From positions 4,569,988 to 4,633,987 of the forward strand of contig NZ_CP011272.1 of NCBI RefSeq assembly GCF_001610875.1: a stretch of DNA of 64,000 bases. Direction: 5' to 3'. Under the pieces are notes generated by a model. It had not been told where the DNA came from. It ran no database searches and saw nothing but the letters and a program-made list of their open reading frames with translations. How positions within the stretch are numbered: the first letter of the stretch is position 1; every line of letters starts with the position of its first letter. The translations under genes were made by a program, and so were the position numbers. Below are positions 35,070-44,878 of this stretch, in pieces. This DNA is from Pirellula sp. SH-Sr6A (lineage in GTDB: Bacteria > Planctomycetota > Planctomycetia > Pirellulales > Pirellulaceae).

Positions 35070-35600
35070 TCAATCGGCGATCCGTTGATACGCTTCCGCA
35101 ATCTGCTCCACCACACTGTCGATCCCGTTCGCTTCGGTGTCGAAGGCTTGGTCTGCCGCCTCACGATACAATGGCAACCGCTTGGCAAGCACCGCCTCGA
35201 TCTCCGCAAGCACCCCTAATTGACTTAGCGCCGGCCGCCTCGATGCCGTCGACTGATCTCCAGAGATGCGATTGGCAAGGGTCTGCGGGGAGGCCTGCAA
35301 CCAAGCTACCCATCCCGACGCTTTGAGAAGCGATAAGTTTTGCGGTCTCAATATCGCCCCGCCACCCAGCGCGACAATACTTGGAGTCGTTGCACAAGAG
35401 AGCGACCGAATCGCCGCAGACTCGAGATCGCGAAAGACTTCCTCACCGGAATTCGCGAAGATATTGGCAATCGTCGTACCGGCACTCGCTTCGACCATTG
35501 CATCGGTATCACACCAAGGCAAACCTAGAAGCCCTGATAGCCGCTCCGCGATCGTGGTCTTTCCACAACCGCGATACCCCGTCAAATACAGATGACGCAC
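35070..35600 (-). CDS. aroK: Shikimate kinase
   Basis: 176 residues. Phosphorylates shikimate at O3 in the chorismate pathway. The Walker A motif is LTGYRGCGKTTIAERL, DTDAMVE is the Walker B/Mg region (family DxD), GGGAILRPQN is the shikimate-binding stretch and SRRPALS the lid. It starts 6 bases after the rplU stop, an unusual pairing that suggests co-transcription. Confidence 0.93.
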   Translation of the reverse strand: MRHLYLTGYRGCGKTTIAERLSGLLGLPWCDTDAMVEASAGTTIANIFANSGEEVFRDLESAAIRSLSCATTPSIVALGGGAILRPQNLSLLKASGWVAWLQASPQTLANRISGDQSTASRRPALSQLGVLAEIEAVLAKRLPLYREAADQAFDTEANGIDSVVEQIAEAYQRIAD

Positions 35601-35606
35601 CGACCT

Positions 35607-35921
35607 TTAGCCGTCGATCGACTCGATCTTGATTCGCGTGTACTTTTGACGGTGCCCCGTTCGCACGTCGTAATTCTTACGACGGCGGTACTTCTGGATG
35701 TAAATCTTTTCGCCTTTTTCAAGACCGACCACCGAAGCGGTAACCTTCGCTCCCGACACGGTCGGCTGGCCGAGCTTCAACCCAGCATCGCCACCGATGG
35801 CCAAGACTCGGTCGAACTCGATCTTATCGCCGGTTTCGGCCGTGTCGCGATAATCGATGTCCAGAAGCTGGTCTTTTTCAACTTTGAATTGACGTCCGCC
35901 GTCACAAATGATCGCGTACAT
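35607..35921 (-). CDS. rplU: 50S ribosomal protein L21
   Basis: 104 residues from the ATG at 35921 (MYAIICDGGRQFKVEKDQLLDIDY), the standard L21 start; an ATG 9 bases upstream is less likely. The C-terminal KYRRRKNYDVRTGHRQKYTRIKI is the rRNA-binding signature. In most bacteria rpmA (L27) follows; here shikimate kinase follows instead and no rpmA is in the window. Confidence 0.96.
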   Translation of the reverse strand: MYAIICDGGRQFKVEKDQLLDIDYRDTAETGDKIEFDRVLAIGGDAGLKLGQPTVSGAKVTASVVGLEKGEKIYIQKYRRRKNYDVRTGHRQKYTRIKIESIDG

Positions 35922-36051
35922 GGCTGGCAAAAAAGGGGATAATAGTCTGGAAACGATTCCGGGTTCGGGAATTTCGAACTGCGAAGATTAACCAGGAACC
36001 TCCCCCCCGTCGAGCCCAAATGGGGGATCTTCCTAGGTAAAAACTGTCCGT

Positions 36052-36080
36052 TTGTCATGCCCCACGATCAATGCTAGGAT
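36052..36080 (+). promoter_or_regulatory. Sigma70-like promoter for pyrG
   Basis: TTGTCA (36052-36057), a 17-base spacer and TAGGAT (36075-36080). It gives a leader of about 55 bases before the ATG at 36142. This decides the start: the longer in-frame TTG at 36052 would lie inside the -35 element. Confidence 0.6.
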
Positions 36081-36141
36081 TTTGGGAGCTCGGGTCTCTC
36101 CCCACTACGCTTTTGCCGCTGATTCGTCGGTTTACCATTCC

Positions 36142-37815
36142 ATGACCAAGCATATTTTCGTTACCGGTGGGGTTGTTAGCTCCATTGGAAAAGGCCTTAC
36201 TAGCGCTTCGATCGGCATGCTGCTCGAAGCTCGCGGACTGCGGGTCCGCATGCAAAAGCTTGACCCCTACATCAACGTAGACCCTGGCACCATGAGCCCC
36301 TACCAGCACGGGGAAGTCTATGTCTTGGACGATGGTAGCGAAACGGATTTGGACCTAGGCCACTACGAACGCTTTACCAGCGGAAAGCTGACGCGTGACT
36401 CCAATTACACGACCGGACAAATCTATTTGCGGGTCATTGAAAAGGAACGACGGGGACAATTCCTGGGGAAAACCGTCCAAGTCATCCCGCACATCACCAA
36501 CGAGATCAAAGAGGCGATCCACCGGATGGCCGATAGCGATACCGATATCGTCATCACCGAAATCGGTGGCACCGTAGGGGATATCGAATCCCTTCCGTTC
36601 CTCGAAGCGATCCGCCAGTTTCGGCAAGACGTCGGCCGGGACAATTGCCTCTTCATCCACCTCACCTTGGTCCCCTACCTCAAGACCGCTGCGGAAATCA
36701 AGACAAAACCCACCCAGCACTCGGTCGGACTGCTGCGTCAAATCGGGATTCAGCCCGATATGCTGATCTGCCGCTGCGAACAACACATCTCTCGCGAAGA
36801 ACGCGAAAAAATCGCCCTCTTCTGCAATGTGGATTTGGAAGCCGTTATCGAGGAAATCGACAAGGATTTTTCGATTTACGAAGTCCCCCTGTCGCTCCGC
36901 GATCACAAACTCGATGAGTTCGTGATGAAGAGATTCCACCTCACCGGCCAACCGCTCAAACTCGATGCGTGGGACAACTTGATGTTCGCACTGCGCAATC
37001 CCAAACACGAGATCAGCATCGCAGTCGTCGGCAAATATGCGGAACACAAGGATGCGTACAAGTCGATTTACGAATCGCTCGACCACGCAGGTATCCACCA
37101 CCAAGCCCAAATTCGGATCGCGAGAATCCAAAGCGCCGATATCGAAGAAGAAGGCCCCGAACGGATCTTGGCTGGCTACGACGGAATCTTGATCCCCGGC
37201 GGTTTCGGCGAACGGGGCGTCGAAGGAAAAGTGCAGGCCATTCGCTACGCCCGTGAACGAGAGATTCCTTTCTTTGGTATCTGCCTCGGTATGCAGTGCG
37301 CCGCCATCGAATTCGGTCGCAATGTCGTCGGATTAGAACGAGCTCACTCTACCGAGTTCGACAAAGACACTCCCAGCCCCGTCATCTGCCTGCTGGACGA
37401 ACAAAAACAAGTTACGAACATGGGAGGCACGATGCGCCTCGGTGCACAGCCTTGTTCGCTCCAACCCGATTCGATCGCGAGCAAGGCCTACCAGGAGAAC
37501 ACCGTCTCGGAGCGGCATCGCCACCGCTACGAGTTCAACAATGTCTACCGAAGCCAATTCGAGGCACATGGTATGCAATTCTCCGGCCTCAGCCCCGACG
37601 GAGGTCTGGTCGAAATACTCGAACTCCCCTCGCACCCATTCTTTCTGGCTGTGCAATTTCACCCCGAATTTAAAAGCAAACCAACGAAATGCCACCCGTT
37701 ATTCGGGGCATTTGTTGGCGCCGCTATCCAACGCCGCACCGGACGCAATCAACGAAACGCTTCGGCCAAACCATCGGAGTCGACGACCAATCCACCTCCG
37801 GTCATCACCCCGTGA
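36142..37815 (+). CDS. pyrG: CTP synthase
   Basis: 557 residues. Converts UTP to CTP with glutamine and ATP. The start [18 protein letters not shown] is invariant in PyrG. The synthetase domain has [20 protein letters not shown]. The class I glutaminase domain has the catalytic Cys in [18 protein letters not shown] and the His-Glu pair in [11 protein letters not shown]. The length is close to E. coli PyrG (545), with ~20 extra C-terminal residues. ftsY follows after 58 bases on the same strand. Confidence 0.98.
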   Translation: MTKHIFVTGGVVSSIGKGLTSASIGMLLEARGLRVRMQKLDPYINVDPGTMSPYQHGEVYVLDDGSETDLDLGHYERFTSGKLTRDSNYTTGQIYLRVIEKERRGQFLGKTVQVIPHITNEIKEAIHRMADSDTDIVITEIGGTVGDIESLPFLEAIRQFRQDVGRDNCLFIHLTLVPYLKTAAEIKTKPTQHSVGLLRQIGIQPDMLICRCEQHISREEREKIALFCNVDLEAVIEEIDKDFSIYEVPLSLRDHKLDEFVMKRFHLTGQPLKLDAWDNLMFALRNPKHEISIAVVGKYAEHKDAYKSIYESLDHAGIHHQAQIRIARIQSADIEEEGPERILAGYDGILIPGGFGERGVEGKVQAIRYAREREIPFFGICLGMQCAAIEFGRNVVGLERAHSTEFDKDTPSPVICLLDEQKQVTNMGGTMRLGAQPCSLQPDSIASKAYQENTVSERHRHRYEFNNVYRSQFEAHGMQFSGLSPDGGLVEILELPSHPFFLAVQFHPEFKSKPTKCHPLFGAFVGAAIQRRTGRNQRNASAKPSESTTNPPPVITP

Positions 37816-37873
37816 TCCAACGGTCTCGTTCGTGACACCAGCCCTTCATTGAAGAAGCAGAAGTTGCACCGCC

Positions 37874-38965
37874 ATGGCTTTCTGGAATAGAAAAACCAAA
37901 GACTCCGCTCGGCCCGAAGCCGATTCTTCCAAAACGGAAGCACCAGAACAATCGGCTGCACCCAAGTCCGATGCGACAAACAACGCCGAGTCCTCGACGC
38001 CCGTCGAACCCGCCGTCGCTGGCCATACCCAGGAGCGAGACGGCAAAGACAACGGGGCGAAAGCGAGTTGGTGGCGCCGGGCGTTGAGCAAAACCAATGA
38101 ACTGCTCAACACCGACATACGCGACCTTTGGAAGTCGGAAGGACGGTTGGTCGATGATGATTTCTTGAAGGAACTCTTCGCCATCCTCGTTAAGACCGAT
38201 ATGGGGAACGGGATGGCTTCGAAAATCCGGGACTCGATCCACACGCAGTTCCGCGGCCGCCGGATCGATATGGACGAGGCCTTTCAAGTCATCCGCGAAG
38301 AACTGGGGAATGCCCTCCGCAGCAAACAATCCCCTCTGGCTCGCTCCAAAACGGGCCCCACGGTTATCCTCGTCGTCGGCGTCAATGGCTCTGGCAAAAC
38401 GACTTCGATCGCGAAACTTGCCCATCGCCTCACCCGAGAAGGCAATCGAGTCCTCCTCGGCGCCGGCGACACGTTTCGAGCCGCTGCCGTCGAGCAACTC
38501 CGCATTTGGTCGGAACGAATCGGTTGCGACATCGTCCAAGGGGAACATGGTTCGGATCCCGGCACCGTCGTCTTTCGAACTTGCCAAAAAGCCATCGCGG
38601 AATCGTACGATGTTTGCATCCTCGACACCGCGGGCCGATTGCAAACCCAAAGCAATCTGATGCAGGAACTGGAGAAACTCAAACGGATCATCGCGAAACA
38701 AATTCCCGATGCCCCGCATGAAGTCCTCTTAGTACTCGACGCGACCGCTGGCCAAAATGCCATCAGCCAAGCCAAAGGTTTTTCCCAAGCTGCCGGCTGC
38801 ACCGGAATCGTTCTCGCCAAACTCGACGGTAGCGCGAAAGGGGGCGTCGTCGTCCCTATTGCGGAACAATTCGCTCTCCCTGTGAAGTTCGTCGGTCTCG
38901 GCGAAAGCCTCGAGGATCTCGCGGAGTTCCAACCCGACGAATTCGTCAAAGCGTTCTTTCAGTAA
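37874..38965 (+). CDS. ftsY: Signal recognition particle receptor FtsY
   Basis: 363 residues. A short acidic/Ala-rich A-domain (~60 residues) precedes the NG core. GTPase motifs are VVGVNGSGKTTSIAKLA (G1), DTFRAAAVEQL, DTAGRLQ (G3) and TKLDG-type AKLDGSAKGG (G4). FtsY docks the SRP-ribosome complex at the membrane. The stop overlaps the convergent rlmN end by 7 bases. Confidence 0.97.
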   Translation: MAFWNRKTKDSARPEADSSKTEAPEQSAAPKSDATNNAESSTPVEPAVAGHTQERDGKDNGAKASWWRRALSKTNELLNTDIRDLWKSEGRLVDDDFLKELFAILVKTDMGNGMASKIRDSIHTQFRGRRIDMDEAFQVIREELGNALRSKQSPLARSKTGPTVILVVGVNGSGKTTSIAKLAHRLTREGNRVLLGAGDTFRAAAVEQLRIWSERIGCDIVQGEHGSDPGTVVFRTCQKAIAESYDVCILDTAGRLQTQSNLMQELEKLKRIIAKQIPDAPHEVLLVLDATAGQNAISQAKGFSQAAGCTGIVLAKLDGSAKGGVVVPIAEQFALPVKFVGLGESLEDLAEFQPDEFVKAFFQ

Positions 38966-40005
38966 GTCACCAACTGACCGCACGCCGCATTCTCACCCGC
39001 ACCAAAAGAATTGCGAATCGTCGTGGTGATTCCCCCCCGTCGCAATGCCGCCGCAAACTCCTGCTGACGCTCCCTGGGAGAGGGGGCGAGCGCCTTGCCG
39101 TCCCCCACCGCTGTACCATTGAGTGGGATCAAGTTCACTTCGACACAAAGCCCCTTGCAAAACGACAACAGTCTCTCGGCATCGAGAAGCGAATCGTTCC
39201 AACCATCGAGCAACACATACTCGATCCACACGGGTACGGCGCAGAACTCCGGTGCATCTTTATGTTCTTCCCTGATCGCCTGTATTCGATTGATAGCACG
39301 CACCGTCTCGCGCAGGACTTCCAAGTCATTTGGGGCCTTGGGCATCAATAGCCGGCGATCGCTCCCATTCGCCGTGTGCAAACTCAGCGCCATTCGGATC
39401 GCAGGAAATCGTCGCACCAACGCCAACATGGCCGACGGAATGCCGGATGTGGAAACCGTTACGAACCTCTCGCGCAGCCCGAACCCTCGGTCGCTCACCA
39501 TGAATGCGATCGAATCGCACACCGCCTCCAAGTTGTGCAGAGGCTCTCCCATCCCCATTAACACCACGTTGCGCAAATGCCTTCCTTCGCGCTGCGCCAA
39601 GCATCGTGCTAAATAGACTTGTTCGAGCATCTCCTCGGGCCTTAGATTTCGCTGAAACCCCATCGTGCCAGTGGCGCAGAACAAACATCCGACCCCACAC
39701 CCAATCTGCGATGAAATACACGCAGTCGCGCGCCTTCCCTGCTTGGGAAAGAGAACGACCGTCTCGCAATCCTGTTGGGTGCGATTGGATCGAAGCCGGA
39801 ATTTCACGGCCCCGGACGCGGGCTCACCTACGGTCTGAGCGATGGACCAACTTCGCATCCAATCCGTGTTGGCGAGATGCTGCTCGATAGGCTGCCCCTC
39901 GCGCAGTACCTTCCATGCTCTCCGTTTGAGCGAGGCACAACCATCGGGTGCACCTAAGACATGCAACCAATGGGGAGGAATCGTGGCAGGAGCCCCAACC
40001 ATCAT
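38959..40005 (-). CDS. rlmN: 23S rRNA (adenine-2503-C2)-methyltransferase, RlmN family radical SAM enzyme
   Basis: About 348 residues from the ATG at 40005, which overlaps the pseudouridine synthase stop as ATGATG/TGA. The radical-SAM motif CGVGCLFCATGTMGFQRNL (CxxxCxxC) binds the 4Fe-4S cluster. GEPLHNL and the later VSTSGIPS are family markers, and the C-terminal GENAACGQL carries the mechanistic Cys. The N-terminus is shorter than in E. coli RlmN. In most bacteria RlmN also methylates tRNA A37. Confidence 0.93.
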   Translation of the reverse strand: MMVGAPATIPPHWLHVLGAPDGCASLKRRAWKVLREGQPIEQHLANTDWMRSWSIAQTVGEPASGAVKFRLRSNRTQQDCETVVLFPKQGRRATACISSQIGCGVGCLFCATGTMGFQRNLRPEEMLEQVYLARCLAQREGRHLRNVVLMGMGEPLHNLEAVCDSIAFMVSDRGFGLRERFVTVSTSGIPSAMLALVRRFPAIRMALSLHTANGSDRRLLMPKAPNDLEVLRETVRAINRIQAIREEHKDAPEFCAVPVWIEYVLLDGWNDSLLDAERLLSFCKGLCVEVNLIPLNGTAVGDGKALAPSPRERQQEFAAALRRGGITTTIRNSFGAGENAACGQLVTY

Positions 40006-40943
40006 GATTGCTTGCGCTGCGTCCGAACGAAATCCCGGAACTCTTGGGGCCACGCGGTCTCGAAAAAGAGGGGCTCTCCCGTTCTCGGATGCTTCAACCC
40101 TAAGCATTCCGCATGCAACGCGATGCGTTGAAATTGCCAAGCCCAGTGGGCCGCCTGCCGCGGTCGATAGCGTGGATCTCCCAAGATGGGATGCCCCAAC
40201 TCCGCCAACTGCACCCGGATCTGATTGCGCCGACCCGTTTCCAATTTCACTTCGAGTACCGCCGCATCGGACAAAGCGGATTGCACTTTATAATTGGTGA
40301 TAGCGATCTCCCCCTGTGTCTCGTCGGCGACCAAGATCCGGTTTAGATCGGCGTCGGTCGACAAGTAATTCACCAGACGCCCCTCTGGCGCTTTGGGAAC
40401 CCCCGCGACGATGGCGACATACTTTCGATGCGGCTTGCGATCTGCGAACTGATCGCGGAGCCGTTCGGCCATCTCCAGCGACTTGGCAATCACCAACACC
40501 CCCGACACGCCGCGGTCGAGTCGATGCACACAAAAGGCTTGGGCATTCCGATCTTTCGATTGGTAACGCCGCTGGACAAGCGACAACAGAGTATGGGCTT
40601 CGCGGTGTTTTGTGGGAACCGTCAGCAAATTCGCCGGCTTGTTCACAAGCGAAATGTCGTCGTCGTCGTATAGAAATTCAATCGTCCTCGACGACTGCTT
40701 TCTCTTCGTCTGCTTGATCGGAGCCACAATCGCCTGCGGGACCAAATCGACGGAAATCTCATCGCCTGCGTCGCATCGAAACCAACCTTGTCGCTTCACT
40801 CTCCCATTTACCGCTACGTAGCCTTGCTCCAACAACCCGTCCACCTGGGCGGGCTGCAATTTGAACAAGATCTTCACGACATTCGCCAAACTCCTCGCAG
40901 GAACAGGGATCGATTCGGGAAGCGCCTCCGTTTGAATAGCCAT
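40002..40943 (-). CDS. RluA-family pseudouridine synthase
   Basis: 313 residues. An N-terminal S4-like domain (VVKILFKLQPAQVDGLLEQGYVAVNG) precedes the catalytic domain, whose Asp is in FCVHRLDRGVSGVLVIAKS. ETGRRNQIRVQLAELGHPILGD is the RluA/C/D core motif. It isomerises uridine in rRNA or tRNA, but the exact target (RluA, C or D type) cannot be told. It is translationally coupled to rlmN, forming an RNA-modification pair. Confidence 0.92.
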   Translation of the reverse strand: MAIQTEALPESIPVPARSLANVVKILFKLQPAQVDGLLEQGYVAVNGRVKRQGWFRCDAGDEISVDLVPQAIVAPIKQTKRKQSSRTIEFLYDDDDISLVNKPANLLTVPTKHREAHTLLSLVQRRYQSKDRNAQAFCVHRLDRGVSGVLVIAKSLEMAERLRDQFADRKPHRKYVAIVAGVPKAPEGRLVNYLSTDADLNRILVADETQGEIAITNYKVQSALSDAAVLEVKLETGRRNQIRVQLAELGHPILGDPRYRPRQAAHWAWQFQRIALHAECLGLKHPRTGEPLFFETAWPQEFRDFVRTQRKQS

Positions 40944-40952
40944 AAGAGCTGT

Positions 40953-42890
40953 TTATTTCCGTCCAAGTACTTGTTGTAAGAACCCTTCGAGCGGTCCGAT
41001 GTTCTTCAACATCGCTTGATCGAAAGGTGTGCCCGCGGCCAAGGCCCGCACGAGGGCATCGTACTGTCTCTTCCGATTGCCGTCGTTCATAAACCGCACA
41101 ATTCCAAATCCGATGGTCGCGGAATCCTCATCGTTGAGCCCACCATCCAGAAAACGCTTGAGATTCTCCATCTGCTTCATCGATTCTGGCAATCGGTTCA
41201 TCCAAGCCTTCACGCGTGCATCTTGCACACCCGAAATTTGCGCTAGGGCTTGCCGCCCCGCTCCATCCGCAAACCATTTGGGCGTCCCCTCTTGAGACCC
41301 AATCCAAAGGCTCGCCAACTGCTGCGCCAGAGACGATTCCAATATCTTCGGCTCGCTCGAGTCATAAACAATAGTGATGTAGGCATCCAAAACGTCGGAA
41401 CGCCAATGCCCAGACCATTCCGCAGGTAGGGAACGGTTCTCCAGCATGGTCCCAAACTCGCTGTAGTCATATCGCTGCTTGAGCGCAAAGACCGTCACGC
41501 CCCCTTTGACCAGCGATTCTTTGTTGCGAACTCCGAAGAGTCGCTTCACTTCCTTCTCCGCATTCTTCATCGCTCCCAAGAGACGTTTGGCTCCATCCGC
41601 TCCGATATTGCCGATGACGTGAAATCGGTCATCCTTCTCTTCGTCGGGCTCCGACTTCGGTGCAACAATTTGCCATTTCTCTCGGGCTCGAGACACCCGG
41701 CGTTCCATAAGCTCCTCATGCTTAGCCTTGGAGGCCCAAGCCTGCGAGATGACGGAATCAAGCCTCGCTTCCTTATTCTCGCCATCGAACGAGGCACCTT
41801 CATCGATCCAAGTCGTAACGAGGCGAATATTGTCTTCGGACAAAGCGGGGCGCCCTCCTGCCGGCATCCGCTGCCCAGCCATCCCTCGCAGTTTCTTGAC
41901 CAATAAACTATCGGCCCCTTTGCCTGGCGTTACGATCGCACCGCTGTCACCGCCGCGCAGGAGCTGATTGAAATTATTAAAAGCGAGCCCTCCCATCGGA
42001 CGCATTCCTGCGTAGTGACAACCATTGCAATTCGAAGTTAAAATCGGCGCGACGTCGCGGGCAAAGCTAACCGTCTCCTTGCCTGTCGGTGCAGCTGTTT
42101 GCAATGGTTTGTCGGGGCCTGCGGCCATATCCGGACCATTGGGACGATTGGCTGACGAAGATCGGACAATCGAAGCCAAGGGAGCTTGCGGAGAGATCCC
42201 CTCGGTCTTGGCTCCCTGCTCGATCCATTTTTTGAGCTTGGCCAAGTTCTCTGGCGCGACTTTGCCTCCCCCCCGAGGCATATCTCCTGTTTCGATGGTT
42301 TCGACAATGCGACTGGCGACGACGTCCCCTGGGAACAAGACCACCCCTCCCTTGGCCCCCTTCCGGAGCGCTTCCAGAGTGGCCATGCTAAAACCACCGC
42401 TGAATTTCTGAATGTGACACCTTCCGCATTGATCGACCATCCACGGTGCAATGTCTCGTTCGAAAACGACAGCATCCCCCCCTTCGGCCTTCGACATCGG
42501 CGTTCCGTTTGAATCATCCGGCTTCTTAGCGATGAGTTCTTTCCAATCCGGCAATGGCTCCAAGTCGGCACCTTCAATGGCAAGCAGTTCTTGAAGGCCT
42601 GCAATCTGCTGATAGAGCCTTTGCAACTCCCCCCGATCGCGTGGGCTGGCCATGGGAGCGAGAGCCGTAATTCGCTTCGCGCTCGAGGCGGTCGCCTCCA
42701 AGGCTTCTTCCAGTTTCTTCGCGTCCATCGCGGCCCGCGCCTTGGAAACCTCGGCTTTGAGCCCCGCGAGCGTGCCGTCTTGGTAGACCACCGCCAGGGC
42801 AGATCGGTGCCAGATTCCGCTTCCCACCCCCGTAGCGCAGACGATCGCAATGAGGTGAAGACAAAGAACGAAACAACGAATGCGTGGCAT
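40953..42890 (-). CDS. Exported protein with two c-type cytochrome motifs and a protease-like C-terminal region
   Basis: About 645 residues from the ATG at 42890, followed by a signal peptide (FVLCLHLIAIVCATGVGSG). Two heme-binding sites, CGRCH and CNGCH, are in PSCyt1-like modules typical of planctomycetes, with MPxGG-type Met ligands (DMPRGG, RMPAGG). The C-terminal ~260 residues look like a peptidase-MA/DUF1570-like domain (WFADGAGRQALAQISG). The canonical HExxH zinc motif is not seen; ESSLAQQLASLWIG sits where it would be expected. It is probably periplasmic. It lies downstream of the Ser/Thr kinase on the same strand. Confidence 0.75.
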   Translation of the reverse strand: MPRIRCFVLCLHLIAIVCATGVGSGIWHRSALAVVYQDGTLAGLKAEVSKARAAMDAKKLEEALEATASSAKRITALAPMASPRDRGELQRLYQQIAGLQELLAIEGADLEPLPDWKELIAKKPDDSNGTPMSKAEGGDAVVFERDIAPWMVDQCGRCHIQKFSGGFSMATLEALRKGAKGGVVLFPGDVVASRIVETIETGDMPRGGGKVAPENLAKLKKWIEQGAKTEGISPQAPLASIVRSSSANRPNGPDMAAGPDKPLQTAAPTGKETVSFARDVAPILTSNCNGCHYAGMRPMGGLAFNNFNQLLRGGDSGAIVTPGKGADSLLVKKLRGMAGQRMPAGGRPALSEDNIRLVTTWIDEGASFDGENKEARLDSVISQAWASKAKHEELMERRVSRAREKWQIVAPKSEPDEEKDDRFHVIGNIGADGAKRLLGAMKNAEKEVKRLFGVRNKESLVKGGVTVFALKQRYDYSEFGTMLENRSLPAEWSGHWRSDVLDAYITIVYDSSEPKILESSLAQQLASLWIGSQEGTPKWFADGAGRQALAQISGVQDARVKAWMNRLPESMKQMENLKRFLDGGLNDEDSATIGFGIVRFMNDGNRKRQYDALVRALAAGTPFDQAMLKNIGPLEGFLQQVLGRK

Positions 42891-42959
42891 GAAGAACAAC
42901 TCCCAAGCGATGGCGATAACGACCCGGCTCGCAGTCATGCCGGCTCGCAGTAACGTCGG

Positions 42960-44615
42960 TTAAGACCGCAGCATGAGAATAGCGACGATCAACCCAAATA
43001 GTACTGCGACAACTCCGGCGACACCTAGCAAAATCCACAGATTCGTCTGGGGACGCGCTCCGCCTTTCCCCGGTCTTTCCGCTTTCGCCGGTTGGGACAC
43101 CGATCTGTTAACCACGACGGGTTTCGCGCTCGGTTGGGCTTTTCCGGGGCCGGACGGCATCGGCTTGCTTCCCGCGGCCCCTGTCGAAACACCGCTCTTG
43201 CCGACTCCGGAGCCAGCAGGCCGGCCCGCCATCGGCTTGACCAAAGGCGACCCGCTCCCTCCCCCTTTGCTCCCACCCGTCAACGGGGACTGCGCTCGTG
43301 CAATCGCCTGGCTCTTCGACTTCGAGGGATTCGGGGCGCTCGTATCGTGCATCAAATCAATCTGACTATCGATCGACGAACCGTCACCCTTCGCGATCGC
43401 TCGCAACACGCCGCTATCGGACGTGGACAGTTTGACAATCGCGGAACTCTTTCCTCCCATCGTTCCTTCGTTGCGATTGGAAACCGTATCCAAATCTCGA
43501 TTCGATTTGAGTTTGTCGTTCAGCACATCGGCGACCGAGAAGTTCGCAAGAATCGACGCAGTCTCTTTCACCTCACTCTTGTACTTCTCCAACCAAGCCT
43601 CCAGCACATCGGCCACTTGATCGCACGACCCGTATCGGAATTTCGGATCCTTCTGCATCATCTTGACGCAGACACCTTCCAATTCACCGGGGATGTCCGG
43701 GCGATCCTTGCGGATGTCGTCCGGTGTGTTGTTCTGGTGTTTGATAATCCGGCTGGCGATCGATCCCTCTGGGAATGGGGGATGCCCGGTGAGCAAGAAA
43801 TAAAGGGTGCATCCCAAGCTGTACATGTCAGCCCGATGATCGACTTTATGACTGTTGATCGCTTGCTCGGGGGCCAAGTAATCCGCAGTTCCTAATACTT
43901 TGTCGTTGTACTCCATGGTCAACGAAGCGTCGGTGTCCTCCGCAAAGAGAGCCAATCCGAGATCGAGGACCTTCACCATCCCCTTCTTGTCGACGAGCAA
44001 GTTCGCGGGTTTGACGTCCCGGTGAATCAGTCCGGCATCATGTGCATGCTGTAGCCCCCTGGCCGCTTGAGCGATGTAGTGGGCTGCCACGGCGTAAGGA
44101 AGCGGACCATGCTTGCGAACCAAAGTCTGCATGTCCGCACCTTCGACATATTCCATCACCAGATAGTGAGTGTCTTTTTCGTTGTCGATGTCGTAGGCGC
44201 GAACGATGTTTGGATGGTTGAGCGAGGCGATCGCTTTCGCCTCGCGCTGGAATCGCTCGAGATAGCTGTTATTGCCAAGCTTGGATTTGGGCAACACCTT
44301 GATCGCACGCTTGTGCTTCATCCCCAAGTGTTCCGCCAAGTAGACGCTGCTCATCCCTCCGCTTCCAAGGTGTCCAAGCAGCTTGTGACGGCCTAAGAAA
44401 AATCCTTTGTACTTGCCCTGTAGGATTTTTTCGCTTTGCCAGCGGGTGATCAGCCCCAGTTCCTCCAACTCCTTGCAGACCGCGACTGGATCGGAAGGGA
44501 GGGATCCGGAATGCTTTGCCCGGATCTTGTCAAACGCATCCTGAAGAGGAGCCGCATCGACCAGGCGACTTTTTTCGATCAGCTCTTGTATTCGCTCTGC
44601 AGTTATTTGCGTCAT
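42960..44615 (-). CDS. Membrane-anchored Ser/Thr protein kinase (DLG variant)
   Basis: About 551 residues from the ATG at 44615; an upstream start would add ~56 residues of uncharged leader. A ~75-residue N-terminal helix-rich region is seen before planctomycete kinases. The Hanks-type domain has GHLGSGGMSSVYLAEH (P-loop), RAIKVL (Lys), HRDVKPANLL (catalytic loop) and VLDLGLALF, where DLG replaces DFG. TADYLAPEQ is the activation/APE segment. A Pro/Ser/Gly-rich linker and one C-terminal transmembrane helix (LWILLGVAGVVAVLFGLIVAI) follow, so the kinase is cytoplasmic with little beyond the membrane. Substrate unknown. Confidence 0.92.
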   Translation of the reverse strand: MTQITAERIQELIEKSRLVDAAPLQDAFDKIRAKHSGSLPSDPVAVCKELEELGLITRWQSEKILQGKYKGFFLGRHKLLGHLGSGGMSSVYLAEHLGMKHKRAIKVLPKSKLGNNSYLERFQREAKAIASLNHPNIVRAYDIDNEKDTHYLVMEYVEGADMQTLVRKHGPLPYAVAAHYIAQAARGLQHAHDAGLIHRDVKPANLLVDKKGMVKVLDLGLALFAEDTDASLTMEYNDKVLGTADYLAPEQAINSHKVDHRADMYSLGCTLYFLLTGHPPFPEGSIASRIIKHQNNTPDDIRKDRPDIPGELEGVCVKMMQKDPKFRYGSCDQVADVLEAWLEKYKSEVKETASILANFSVADVLNDKLKSNRDLDTVSNRNEGTMGGKSSAIVKLSTSDSGVLRAIAKGDGSSIDSQIDLMHDTSAPNPSKSKSQAIARAQSPLTGGSKGGGSGSPLVKPMAGRPAGSGVGKSGVSTGAAGSKPMPSGPGKAQPSAKPVVVNRSVSQPAKAERPGKGGARPQTNLWILLGVAGVVAVLFGLIVAILMLRS

Positions 44616-44878
44616 GCCCAAAAACCCAATTAGCGGCGTGCGATCGATTGAGAGGAGTGTATTACTAAGTTTACTGGAAAAAGCCGCCATGGAAATCGAG
44701 TCAAGGGACCGCGAGCCCAACTTTTCTTCTTGATTTCCTCCAGCTATTGGGCCCGCCCCGCTCTCCCACAATCGGCGCCCCAAGGTAAACTCTACGCCTC
44801 GTCCTGAATTCCATTTCTGTCCAGGGATTCACCTCTACCGAATTTGTTCGCGCGCAAGCGGCTCCAGAAAGCATCGCC

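Noticed and set aside
36052-36141. Upstream TTG start for pyrG
   Set aside because: It falls in the -35 box of the promoter, and the invariant PyrG N-terminus begins at 36142.
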